Assembly (NCBI GenBank): GCA_002343425.1
Contig: DDSO01000058.1
Location: 22,316-45,778, forward strand
Reading direction: 5' to 3'
Length of the DNA stretch: 23,463 nucleotides
DNA from: Brevundimonas sp. UBA2388
GTDB taxonomy: Bacteria; Pseudomonadota; Alphaproteobacteria; Caulobacterales; Caulobacteraceae
This document shows, in pieces, positions 8,271 through 15,313 of this stretch. Numbering within the stretch: the stretch's first letter is position 1; each line of letters starts with the position of its first letter. The notes beneath the pieces were generated by a model that saw only the letters and a program-made list of their open reading frames with translations, did not search any database and was not told where the DNA came from. A program made the position numbers and the translations under genes.

Positions 8271-9146
8271 ATGACCACCGAAGATCTCACCCTCGATCAG
8301 AAGAAGACCGAAGCCCGCGCCTGGTTCGAAACCTTGCGCGACCGCATCCACGCCGGCTTCGAGGCGCTGGAGGACGCGGCCCCCTCCGATCTGTTCCCCG
8401 GCGAGCCCGGCCGCTTCGTGCGCACGCCCTGGCAGCGGCCGGAGGGCGGCGGCGGCGTCATGGGGATGATGCACGGCCGCCTGTTCGAAAAGGTCGGCGT
8501 CCATGTCTCGACCGTCCACGGTACCTTCCCGGCTGACTATGCGAAGACCGTCCCCGGCGCGGCCGAGGACCCGCGCTTCTTCGCCACCGGCATCAGCCTG
8601 ATCGCCCATCCCGTCAGCCCGCGCGTTCCGGCGGTGCATATGAACACCCGCTTCATCGCCACGACCAAAAGCTGGTTCGGCGGCGGCGGCGATCTGACCC
8701 CGGTGCTCGATGCCGACCGGCGTCAGGACCACCCCGACACCCTTTCCTTCCACGCCGCCATGAAGACCGCCTGCGACGCCCACGACCCGAGCTGGCACGC
8801 GAAATTCAAGGCCTGGTGCGACGAGTATTTCTTCCTGCCCCACCGCAACGAGCCGCGCGGCACGGGCGGTATCTTCTACGACCACCACGACAGCGGGGAC
8901 TGGAGCCGCGACTTCGCCTTCACCCGCGACGTCGGCGTGCATTTCCTCGATGCCTACGCCGCCATCGTACGCGGACGGATGGGCGAGCCGTGGACGGAGG
9001 CGGAGCGCGAGGAGCAGCTGGTCCGGCGCGGCCGCTATGTCGAGTTCAACCTGCTCTACGACCGCGGCACCATGTTCGGCCTCAAGACCGGCGGCAACGT
9101 CGAATCAATCCTCAGCTCGATGCCGCCCGTGGTGAAGTGGCCGTAA
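8271..9146 (+). CDS. hemF: Oxygen-dependent coproporphyrinogen III oxidase
   Basis: Converts coproporphyrinogen III to protoporphyrinogen IX with O2, an aerobic haem biosynthesis step in the cytosol. It has 291 residues, the usual length. Family blocks in order are IAHP (111-114, with H112), HMNTR (123-127), [10 protein letters not shown] (135-144), [19 protein letters not shown] (186-204) and [15 protein letters not shown] (252-266), followed by TMFGL. The start has AGGAAG directly upstream. The last 35 bases overlap the end of the oppositely oriented amidotransferase gene. Together with the bc1 operon nearby it fits an aerobic lifestyle. It is unrelated to the radical SAM enzyme HemN. Confidence 0.97.
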   Translation: MTTEDLTLDQKKTEARAWFETLRDRIHAGFEALEDAAPSDLFPGEPGRFVRTPWQRPEGGGGVMGMMHGRLFEKVGVHVSTVHGTFPADYAKTVPGAAEDPRFFATGISLIAHPVSPRVPAVHMNTRFIATTKSWFGGGGDLTPVLDADRRQDHPDTLSFHAAMKTACDAHDPSWHAKFKAWCDEYFFLPHRNEPRGTGGIFYDHHDSGDWSRDFAFTRDVGVHFLDAYAAIVRGRMGEPWTEAEREEQLVRRGRYVEFNLLYDRGTMFGLKTGGNVESILSSMPPVVKWP

Positions 9147-9825
9147 CGAACGCGCTGATCCACCCGCCCACCGTCGCCCGGTCATCCGCCGCCTTCAGGC
9201 TGTCCACCGCCCGCGCCACCAGCGCCGGGTCGATCCGGTCGTGCCGTCCCGCCGTCAGCTCGGTCGCAAACGCCGGGGTGAACTCCGGATGCGGCTGCAT
9301 CGAGATGGCGTCCTCCCCCCAGGCCAGTCCCGCGAACGGGGTGAAGTCGCTGCGCAGCAAGACGCGGGCGTCCGCCGGCTTCTCGACCACCTGGTCCTGA
9401 TGCGAGGCGGGAATGGCGACCGTCGCGGCGGCCGGGCTCATCCACGGCTCGGTCGACATGACCTGATAGCGGTGCAGGCCGACGCCCCAGCCCTTGTCCG
9501 ACTTCTCGACTCGCCCGCCCAGGGCCTGAGCCATGGCCTGATGTCCGAAACAGACGCCGACCAGTTTCGTCCGCCCCTTGGCCGCTCGAATCCAGTCGAG
9601 CAGATCGGCGATCCAGCCGTCGGTCTCATTGACGCCCGCAGCGGAGCCGGTGATGATCGCCGCGTCGAACGCTCCCGCGTCCGGCCACTCGCCCGCCTGG
9701 ACATCGAAGGTCTCGAAGGCGAAGCCGTCGCCCAGCAAATCGCGGAACATCGCCGGATAGTCGCCATGGCCGGAGGCCAGATGCGGAGGCGGCGCGCCGG
9801 TCTCCAGGATGGCGATTCGGGTCAT
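9112..9825 (-). CDS. Class I glutamine amidotransferase (GuaA-N-like)
   Basis: A 237-residue stand-alone GATase1 protein. The catalytic triad is visible: nucleophile C92 in [11 protein letters not shown], and H179 and E181 in MQPHPEF. The oxyanion-forming TGSAAG (59-64) and ASHQDQV (140-146) also match the family. It lacks a synthetase domain, so it is not GMP synthase; relatives hydrolyse gamma-glutamyl or isopeptide-like bonds, or have unknown substrates. GAGGAG precedes the start. It overlaps hemF tail to tail by 35 bases and diverges from the small ABM-like gene. Confidence 0.9.
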   Translation of the reverse strand: MTRIAILETGAPPPHLASGHGDYPAMFRDLLGDGFAFETFDVQAGEWPDAGAFDAAIITGSAAGVNETDGWIADLLDWIRAAKGRTKLVGVCFGHQAMAQALGGRVEKSDKGWGVGLHRYQVMSTEPWMSPAAATVAIPASHQDQVVEKPADARVLLRSDFTPFAGLAWGEDAISMQPHPEFTPAFATELTAGRHDRIDPALVARAVDSLKAADDRATVGGWISAFVTATSPRAASS

Positions 9826-9898
9826 TCGGGGCTCCTCGACACAAAAGATATGGGCGATGACGCAAGACGGGGAAAGAGCGGTCGGCTATGGGCGCTCC

Positions 9899-10207
9899 AT
9901 GATCGAAGCCGCCCCCGATCCCGTCGTCCTGATCAATGTCTACCGCTGCGAGCCCGGGCGCCTCGATGCGCTGATGGAATTGCTGGCGGTGATGGTCCGG
10001 GCCCAGCGCGAGGCAGACGGCTTCCTCTCCGCCACCCTGCACCGCGGCCTGAACGGCAAGGTCGCGGCCGTCCATGCCGTCTGGCGTTCGCGCGAGGACT
10101 GGAAGGCGATGGCGCGCAGCCCGGCCGTCAATGCGGCGATGGAGCCGATCATGGCCATCGCCACCTTCGAGCCGCACCTCTACGAGGCGGGCGAGATCAT
10201 CGAATAA
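9899..10207 (+). CDS. Small ABM-like (antibiotic biosynthesis monooxygenase fold) protein
   Basis: A 102-residue protein with the ferredoxin-like alpha/beta pattern of the ABM dimeric barrel family: VVLINVYRCEPG (9-20), a helix, GFLSATLHRGLNGKVAAV (41-58), W62 and EDWKAM, then ATFEPHLYE at the end. ABM proteins act on quinone-like small molecules or haem, but many have no known role, and none is claimed here. The start is uncertain: in-frame ATGs exist at 9857 and 9809. I chose 9899 because the fold begins there and the codons before it (aga, caa, gaa, tat) are unlike this genome; no good ribosome binding site marks any of them. It ends 4 bases before rlmJ, tail to tail. Confidence 0.7.
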   Translation: MIEAAPDPVVLINVYRCEPGRLDALMELLAVMVRAQREADGFLSATLHRGLNGKVAAVHAVWRSREDWKAMARSPAVNAAMEPIMAIATFEPHLYEAGEIIE

Positions 10208-10211
10208 CGGC

Positions 10212-11033
10212 TCAACCCGTCATCCACACCTCGGACCGGGCCCCGTCGCCGCCCAGCGCCGACGCGACCCAGCCGCAGACCTCGTTCGCCGCCGCCTCTG
10301 CGCCCGGCGGCGGGTTCAGCACCACCACCGCGCAGCCGTTCATCTTCATCGGATCTGTCAGCGGCCGCAGCCGGGCCTCGGCGACCAGCATCCGCTTGAT
10401 TCCCGCCTGATCCAGCCGGCGCAGGAAGCCGTCAAACGTTTCCATGTCCTTCAAGGGCGTCCAGATCGCCACCGTCGCCCGCGGATCGGCCCGCGCGATG
10501 GCGGCAGCCGTGTCGGCGGCGCGATTGTAGTCGTCCGGCTGTTCGAACGGCGGATCGATCAGCACAAAGGCGCCGGTCGCCTCCGCCGCCCAGGTCCGCG
10601 CCTGGTCATAACCGTCGCCGCCCTGCGCCATGGCTTGCGGAAACGCCTCCAGGGCCTCGGTCAGCAAATCCAGCACGGGCGGATGCAACTCAAATCCGAC
10701 ATAGCGGTCGTCCTCGCCCAGCCGCCCGGCGATCAGCAGGGGGGAGCCCGGATAGAAGGTCACACCGCCCTCCGGATTGAGCCGCCCCACCTCCGCCGCC
10801 AGCGCCTCGATCAATGGCGGCCTGTCGGCGGCGGCCATCAACCGGGCGATGCCGGCCTCAGCCTCCTTCGACCGCGCCGCATCACCGGTCAGGTCGTACA
10901 GCCCGGCCCCGGCATGGGTGTCGATCACGCTGACCGGCCCCTGCGCCCGCCGCCGCTCCAGCAGCCAGAGCAGAAGGGCGTGCTTGACGATGTCGGCGAA
11001 ATTTCCGGCGTGAAAGCTGTGGCGATAGTTCAT
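10212..11033 (-). CDS. rlmJ: 23S rRNA (adenine(2030)-N6)-methyltransferase RlmJ
   Basis: Methylates N6 of A2030 in 23S rRNA using S-adenosylmethionine. The chosen start gives 273 residues beginning MNYRHSFHAGNFADIVKH, the conserved family N-terminus; the 75 extra upstream codons are not protein-like. The SAM-binding loop is DTHAGAGLYDL (38-48) and the catalytic motif is DPPF (160-163). AGAGGGCAGGG lies upstream of the start. It stands alone on the minus strand, diverging from the small membrane-protein gene and converging on the ABM-like gene. Confidence 0.94.
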   Translation of the reverse strand: MNYRHSFHAGNFADIVKHALLLWLLERRRAQGPVSVIDTHAGAGLYDLTGDAARSKEAEAGIARLMAAADRPPLIEALAAEVGRLNPEGGVTFYPGSPLLIAGRLGEDDRYVGFELHPPVLDLLTEALEAFPQAMAQGGDGYDQARTWAAEATGAFVLIDPPFEQPDDYNRAADTAAAIARADPRATVAIWTPLKDMETFDGFLRRLDQAGIKRMLVAEARLRPLTDPMKMNGCAVVVLNPPPGAEAAANEVCGWVASALGGDGARSEVWMTG

Positions 11034-11163
11034 CGCCCTGCCCTCTCGCGACCCGGCCCGCGGGTCAAGGGGAACCGTTCGGCGCGCCCGGTTTGCGCCC
11101 CTGGGCTGAATCGGATGTAACTTGAGCCTTGGAGAGAACGGCGGTTTACGACCGTCCTTCGTT

Positions 11164-11170
11164 GGAGGGA
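11164..11170 (+). promoter_or_regulatory. Ribosome binding site deciding the start at 11176
   Basis: GGAGGGA lies 5 bases before the ATG at 11176. It favours this start over an in-frame ATG at 11122, which would add 18 residues without protein character. Confidence 0.75.
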
Positions 11171-11175
11171 CCAGC

Positions 11176-11562
11176 ATGTTCGTATCGAATAATTTCCTGC
11201 GCCTTGGCGCGCTGTCGGCTCTGGTCGGGATGTCGCTGGGCGTCTGGATGGGGGCCAATCAGGAATTCGTGCTGCGCCCGGTGCATGCCCACATCAACCT
11301 GATCGGCTTCGCGTCGATGATGCTGTTTGGCCTGTTCTACCGGGTCTTTCCGGCCGCCGGTCGGGGCTGGATGCCGATCACGCATTTCGTACTGTCAGTC
11401 ATCGGCTTCCTGATCCTGATGCCGTCCCTGACACTGATGCTGCTGGGCAGGCCCCTGTTCGTGCCGGGGATGATCGCGTCGGAGATCATGCTGGTGGCGT
11501 CGATCGCCCTGTTCGTCGTCATCGTCTTCAAGGCGACGATGGCGAAGGACGCGTCCGCCTGA
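11176..11562 (+). CDS. Small four-helix membrane protein with HAHxNL motif
   Basis: A 128-residue integral membrane protein with four hydrophobic segments at about 10-28, 40-58, 68-90 and 98-120. The motif PVHAHINLIGF (35-45, H37 and H39) followed by LFGLFYRVFP resembles a helix of haem-copper oxidase subunit I (COX1/CcoN) and NnrS-like proteins, where histidines in such a setting bind haem. The rest of an oxidase is absent, so it is not a terminal oxidase itself. Small oxidase-subunit-I-like proteins of this size occur in proteobacteria, as far as I recall without a proven role. A weak promoter candidate (TTTGCG, then ATGTAA at 11115-11120) lies upstream. It converges on the OGFr-domain gene, with 3 bases between stops. 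Confidence 0.8.
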   Translation: MFVSNNFLRLGALSALVGMSLGVWMGANQEFVLRPVHAHINLIGFASMMLFGLFYRVFPAAGRGWMPITHFVLSVIGFLILMPSLTLMLLGRPLFVPGMIASEIMLVASIALFVVIVFKATMAKDASA

Positions 11563-11571
11563 TCCTCAGGC
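11557..11571. terminator. Hairpin spanning both convergent stop codons
   Basis: GCCTGA (11557-11562) and TCAGGC (11566-11571) form a perfect 6-base stem around TCC. The TGA stop of the plus-strand gene and the TGA stop of the minus-strand gene are the two stem ends. It could serve both transcripts as a weak bidirectional terminator, but neither side has a T-run, so this is tentative. Confidence 0.3.
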
Positions 11572-12018
11572 CGTAGCCCAGTAGCCGCGACTGCGGGCGC
11601 TGACCGGCGCCTGCGTCGCGTCCACCCGCGTCATGATCAACGCATGGAAGGCATCGGCCTCTGCGTCGCCGACGAGCAAACGCAGCGACCGGATGATCCG
11701 GGTGATGCGCCGATGGTTGTGATCGTTGGGCATCAACCAGTCGTGGGTCGTCTGGTAGAAGGCGGCCATTCGGTCGGTCGCTGCGCCCATGGCCATCGGC
11801 GCCAGTTCGGAGACGCGGATGGCCTGGATCTCGTCCGGCGTCAGCACCGGTGAATCGGGCACGGCCGAAGACGGTTCCGGCAGGGGGAACAGCCACTGGA
11901 TGAAGTCGTGCGTCCGCTCCAGGGCCACGTCGTTCATGGACAGGACGTCGAATATGGTGCGCCCGCGGGCGTCCGTCCCCTCGCCTTCCAGAAACAGCAC
12001 GATGGGCCGGGCGACCAT
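11566..12018 (-). CDS. OGFr-conserved-domain protein, third gene of the kbl-tdh operon
   Basis: A 150-residue cytosolic protein that matches the opioid growth factor receptor (OGFr) conserved region known from animals and from scattered bacteria. Visible landmarks are FLEGEGTDARGRTIFDVL (9-26), the core HDFIQWLFPLPEPS (37-50), and NHRRITRIIRSLRLL (101-115). No enzyme motif, signal peptide or membrane segment is seen. Bacterial members have no established function, and the eukaryotic ligand-binding role should not be carried over. It starts 5 bases after the tdh stop, with AGGAC about 10 bases upstream, so it is very likely translated from the kbl-tdh message. A role linked to threonine breakdown is only an inference from position. 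Confidence 0.82.
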   Translation of the reverse strand: MVARPIVLFLEGEGTDARGRTIFDVLSMNDVALERTHDFIQWLFPLPEPSSAVPDSPVLTPDEIQAIRVSELAPMAMGAATDRMAAFYQTTHDWLMPNDHNHRRITRIIRSLRLLVGDAEADAFHALIMTRVDATQAPVSARSRGYWATA

Positions 12019-12023
12019 GCCGA

Positions 12024-13082
12024 TCAGTCCTGGGCCGCCTTGTCCCAGTTGAGCACGACCTTGCCCGACTGGCCCGACCGCATGGCCTCGAAGCCCTCCT
12101 GATAGCGGTCGTAGCTCATCTGGTGGGTGATCAGCGGCTGCAGATCGAGCCCGGCCTTGAGCAGGCCCAGCATCTTGCGCCAGGTCGTGAACATCTCGCG
12201 GCCGTAGACGCCCTTGATGGTCAGGGCCTTGAGGATGATCGCGCCCCAATCGGTCTCCATCGGCCTCGACGGAATGCCCAGCATGGCCATGCCGCCGCCC
12301 ATGATGAGGGTATCGACGCATTGTTTGAAGGCGATCGGCGACCCCGACATCTCCAGCGCCACGTCGAAGCCGACCTTGAGGCCCTGCTCGTGCATCACGT
12401 CGCGAAGGTCCTCGCGGGTCGTGTTCACGGTTCGGACGCCCGGCGCGACCTTCTGGGCCAGCTCCAGGCGGAAGTCGTTGATGTCGGTCAGGACGACGGT
12501 GCGGGCGCCGGCGTGGCGGGCGACGGCGGCGGCCATCATGCCAATCGGGCCGGCTCCGGTGACCAGCACGTCCTCGCCCAGCAGATCGAACTGCTGCGCC
12601 GTGTGCACAGCATTGCCGAACGGGTCGAGGATCGAGCCTATCTCGTACGGAACATCGTCCGGCAGCTCGATGACATTGAAGGCCGGAGCCACGACGAACT
12701 CGGCAAAGGCGCCCTGACGGTTCACGCCGATGCCGCGGGTGTCGGGGTCGAGGTGGAAGTGACCCGCGCGGGCCGCTTCCGAGTTCAGGTCGATGACATG
12801 CCCCTCGGCCGAGACGCGCTGGCCGATCTTCAGGCGGCGGTCGACGTCCTTGCCGATGGAGACGATTTCGCCGGCAAACTCATGGCCGGTGATCATGGGG
12901 ACGGGAACGTTCTTCTGGCTCCATTCGTCCCAGTTCCAGATGTGGATGTCGGTGCCGCAGACGGCGGTGCGGTGCACCCGGATCAGGACGTCCTCGGGTC
13001 CGGCTACGGGGATCGGCGCGTCGATCAGCTCAAGGCCGATTTCGGGCCGGGTCTTGGCCAGGGCCTTCATGGTGTCAGCCAT
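12024..13082 (-). CDS. tdh: L-threonine 3-dehydrogenase lacking structural-zinc cysteines
   Basis: Zinc alcohol-dehydrogenase-family enzyme, 352 residues, oxidising L-threonine to 2-amino-3-ketobutyrate with NAD+. Catalytic-site landmarks are C42 (AVCGTDIHIWNWDEW), H67 and E68 (TGHEF); the dinucleotide loop is GAGPIG (176-181); YGREMF and GKVV near the end are typical of Tdh. Oddity: the structural-zinc lobe, which in E. coli Tdh has four cysteines spaced C-x2-C-x2-C-x7-C, keeps the same length here but has D98, S101, A104 and D112 instead. Flanking GHV and GIGVNR are intact, so this is substitution, not a frameshift. The start ATG overlaps the kbl stop codon (TGATG), so the two are translationally coupled. 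Kbl next door confirms the pathway. Confidence 0.93.
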   Translation of the reverse strand: MADTMKALAKTRPEIGLELIDAPIPVAGPEDVLIRVHRTAVCGTDIHIWNWDEWSQKNVPVPMITGHEFAGEIVSIGKDVDRRLKIGQRVSAEGHVIDLNSEAARAGHFHLDPDTRGIGVNRQGAFAEFVVAPAFNVIELPDDVPYEIGSILDPFGNAVHTAQQFDLLGEDVLVTGAGPIGMMAAAVARHAGARTVVLTDINDFRLELAQKVAPGVRTVNTTREDLRDVMHEQGLKVGFDVALEMSGSPIAFKQCVDTLIMGGGMAMLGIPSRPMETDWGAIILKALTIKGVYGREMFTTWRKMLGLLKAGLDLQPLITHQMSYDRYQEGFEAMRSGQSGKVVLNWDKAAQD

Positions 13083-14272
13083 CAGATAACTCCCAATTCG
13101 CGGCCGGCCGTCGTGAAGGCCGCGACCGTTTGATCAATCTGTTCGAAGGTGTGCGCCGCCGACATCTGGGTGCGGATGCGGGCCTGGCCGCGCGGCACCA
13201 CCGGGAACGAAAAGCCGATGACATAGACGCCGAGCTCGAGCGCGCGAGCGGCGAAATCCTGGGCCAGTTTGGCATCGCCCAGCATGACCGGAATGATCGG
13301 GTGCTCGCCCGGCAGCAGGGTGAAACCGGCGTCTGTCATGGCGGCGCGGTAGCGAACGGCGTTGGCGAACAGTTGCTTGCGCAGGGCGTCGCCCTCCTCG
13401 CCGCCGGCGATGCGGATGGCTTCGAGGCTGGAGCCGCAGACGGCCGGGGCCAGGGCGTTGGAGAACAGATACGGCCGCGCCCGCTGCTTCAGCAGCGAAA
13501 CCACCTCGGAGGTCGCGCAGATGAAGCCGCCCATGGCCCCGCCCAGCGCCTTGCCGAAAGTGCCGGTCAGGAAATCGATCTCGACCCCGTGGTGCGCATA
13601 GGACCCGCGCCCCTGCGGACCGAGGAAGCCGGTGGCGTGGCAGTCGTCGACCATGATCAGGGCGCTGTACCTGTCGGCCAGCGCCCGGATGTCCTTCAGC
13701 TTCGCGATATAGCCGTCCATCGAGAATGCGCCGTCGGTGGCGATGACGATCTCGCGCGCGCCGTCGGCCCGGGCCTGTTTCAGCTGGGTCTCGAGGTCGT
13801 CCATGGCCGAATTAGCGAAGCGGTACCGCTTGGCCTTGCACAGCCGGACACCGTCGATGATCGAGGCGTGGTTCAGACTGTCGGAGACGATGGCGTCCTC
13901 GGCCCCGAACAGGGGTTCGAAGATACCGCCGTTGGCGTCGAAGGCGGCGGCGAACAGGATTGTGTCCTCGAAGCCGAGATAGTCGGCCACCGATCGCTCC
14001 AGTTCCTTGTGGATCTCCAGCGTGCCGCAGATGAAGCGCACGGAGGCGGTGCCCGCGCCCCATTTCTGTTGCGCCTCGATCCCGGCCTGCGTCACCCGCT
14101 CATCGCCGGCGAGGCCCAGATAGTTGTTGGCGCAGAAGTTGAGGACGTCGCGGCCGCCGACCCTGATCACCGGTCCCTGACGGGAGGCGATGACCCGCTC
14201 GGGCTTGGTCAGACCTTGGGAATCGATGTCGGCGAGTTCCGCGCGGACGCGGTCATGAAAACTGGCTGTCAT
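13082..14272 (-). CDS. kbl: Glycine C-acetyltransferase (2-amino-3-ketobutyrate CoA ligase)
   Basis: PLP enzyme of the alpha-oxoamine synthase family, 396 residues, cleaving 2-amino-3-ketobutyrate with CoA into glycine and acetyl-CoA. The PLP lysine is K241 in TGTFGKALGG; H135 in SLNHAS stacks on the cofactor and D209 in MVDDCHATG holds its ring nitrogen, by comparison with the E. coli enzyme. NFCANNYLGL (45-54) and GAGTASVRFICGT (72-84) are typical of Kbl rather than of BioF or HemA. GGAG lies about 6 bases before the ATG. A TTGACG box on the minus strand (14322-14317), overlapping the stop of the upstream lipoprotein gene, may be its -35, but no matching -10 was found. First gene of kbl-tdh-OGFr. 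Confidence 0.97.
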   Translation of the reverse strand: MTASFHDRVRAELADIDSQGLTKPERVIASRQGPVIRVGGRDVLNFCANNYLGLAGDERVTQAGIEAQQKWGAGTASVRFICGTLEIHKELERSVADYLGFEDTILFAAAFDANGGIFEPLFGAEDAIVSDSLNHASIIDGVRLCKAKRYRFANSAMDDLETQLKQARADGAREIVIATDGAFSMDGYIAKLKDIRALADRYSALIMVDDCHATGFLGPQGRGSYAHHGVEIDFLTGTFGKALGGAMGGFICATSEVVSLLKQRARPYLFSNALAPAVCGSSLEAIRIAGGEEGDALRKQLFANAVRYRAAMTDAGFTLLPGEHPIIPVMLGDAKLAQDFAARALELGVYVIGFSFPVVPRGQARIRTQMSAAHTFEQIDQTVAAFTTAGRELGVI

Positions 14273-14318
14273 GCGCGCTCCGCTACGCCGTTTCCGGCCG
14301 CGTTTGAACCCCCCGACG

Positions 14319-15242
14319 TCAAGTCGAGGCGGCAGGGGCGGGTTCCGGCGTCGGCTCGGCGACTGGCCGGAACGGGCTGACCCGGATGCGTCCGCCGCAG
14401 GGCGTAAAGGTCTGGGCCAGCGAGACCGGGGAGCTATCGCCGGGAGCCGTCATCCGGATACGGGTGGCGGACGGGCAGCTCGTCTCGCCGTTTCCTTCGT
14501 TCGGCACCACATTCCAGGCGATGTCGAAGAAGGCCTTGCCCTGCGGCGCCAGTTCAACCGGCGACGGGGTTTGTCCCTGGCGGAAATAACTGCCCAAGGT
14601 CTGGTCGGCGCGAATGGCGGTCAGGTTCCGGCCCTGCCGGTCCTGGAGCACCACGGTCGGATAGCCGGTCAGGCTGCAGGCCTGGGCGCCAACGTTCTGG
14701 ACCCCGAGGATCGAGACCCGGTTGCCGGCTCCGGCGTCGCCGCCGTCCGCGGACAGTCTCAACTGGGGGCCGAGGCACGGAGCCGCCACGGGAAGCACCC
14801 CGCCCGGCGCGGGCTGGGGTCCGGGAACCGGGCCGGGTGCGACGGGGCCGGAAGACGGACGGCTGCACCGTTCCAGCACGGCCACGCCGACATCCTCATT
14901 GGGGCCCAGACGGCTGAGGGTGGCGCTCTCCGAGCCGTCGCGGGTGGCGCTCCACCACTCCAGGCCGGACCCGGCATAGCGGGCCCCGGAGGCCGACTGG
15001 ACCGTGCGCAATGTGTAGCTCTGACCCTTGTAGGTCAGCTGGGCCGTCGCCGTGTCGGAATAGCCGACGGTGACCGACTGTCCGCTTTCGCAAGCGTAGC
15101 TCACGGGCGGCGCCGGCGTTCCCGCGGTCTCCGGCGACGGTGTGACGGGGGCCGGCGGTGCCTCGGCCTCGGGAGAACAGGCCGCCGCCGCGAACATGGT
15201 GAGAGCTGAAACGGCAGTGCAGGCTGAGCGAATGCGGCGCAT
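14319..15242 (-). CDS. Lipoprotein with MliC-like and DUF4232 domains
   Basis: A 307-residue predicted lipoprotein: signal peptide with lipobox AAAC, Cys22. After a Pro-rich spacer, residues about 48-126 look like MliC, the membrane-bound inhibitor of C-type lysozyme: YACESGQSVTVGY (49-61), the signature SASGARYAG (83-91), LEWW, and paired C51 and C126. A second Pro/Gly-rich linker (129-150) leads to a DUF4232-like beta domain (about 155-290) with CLGPQLRLS (156-164), RVSILGVQNVGAQACSLTGY (175-194) and conserved Cys156, C189, C256 and C282. The tail is Pro/Ala-rich. The MliC part suggests defence against host or predator lysozyme at the cell surface; the DUF4232 role is unknown. It lies 46 bases upstream of kbl on the same strand, 71 bases after ispH. 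Confidence 0.85.
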   Translation of the reverse strand: MRRIRSACTAVSALTMFAAAACSPEAEAPPAPVTPSPETAGTPAPPVSYACESGQSVTVGYSDTATAQLTYKGQSYTLRTVQSASGARYAGSGLEWWSATRDGSESATLSRLGPNEDVGVAVLERCSRPSSGPVAPGPVPGPQPAPGGVLPVAAPCLGPQLRLSADGGDAGAGNRVSILGVQNVGAQACSLTGYPTVVLQDRQGRNLTAIRADQTLGSYFRQGQTPSPVELAPQGKAFFDIAWNVVPNEGNGETSCPSATRIRMTAPGDSSPVSLAQTFTPCGGRIRVSPFRPVAEPTPEPAPAAST

Positions 15243-15313
15243 GGGGGTGTCCCGTGGTGAGCAGGTTCAACGCCAGCGAACGGCAAAGGCTCCGCTTGCG
15301 CAAGGCCCGCGGT

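Noticed and set aside
5863..8274. An 803-codon open frame on the plus strand.
   Set aside because: It is the complement of the TlpA-like and dipeptidase genes, both with clear catalytic motifs. The translation is rich in R, H, P and Q and resembles no protein family; long antisense frames are common in such GC-rich DNA.
11071..11094. EcfG-type general stress promoter (GGAAC ... GGTT) upstream of the HAHxNL gene.
   Set aside because: The spacer is about 14 bases rather than 16-17, and the -10 lacks the leading C of CGTT.
11034..11258. Extended start of rlmJ, adding 75 residues.
   Set aside because: The family N-terminus YRHSFHAGN begins at the start chosen, and the extension would run across the divergent promoter region and the neighbouring gene start.
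12700..12810. Frameshift as the cause of the missing Tdh cysteines.
   Set aside because: Both flanks are in frame, the segment has the exact expected length, and the codons keep the high G/C third position, so substitution is the better explanation.
15295..15304. Palindrome CTTGCGCAAG near the ispH/lipoprotein boundary.
   Set aside because: It is a 10-base palindrome without loop or T-run; one such match in this much GC-rich sequence is expected by chance.
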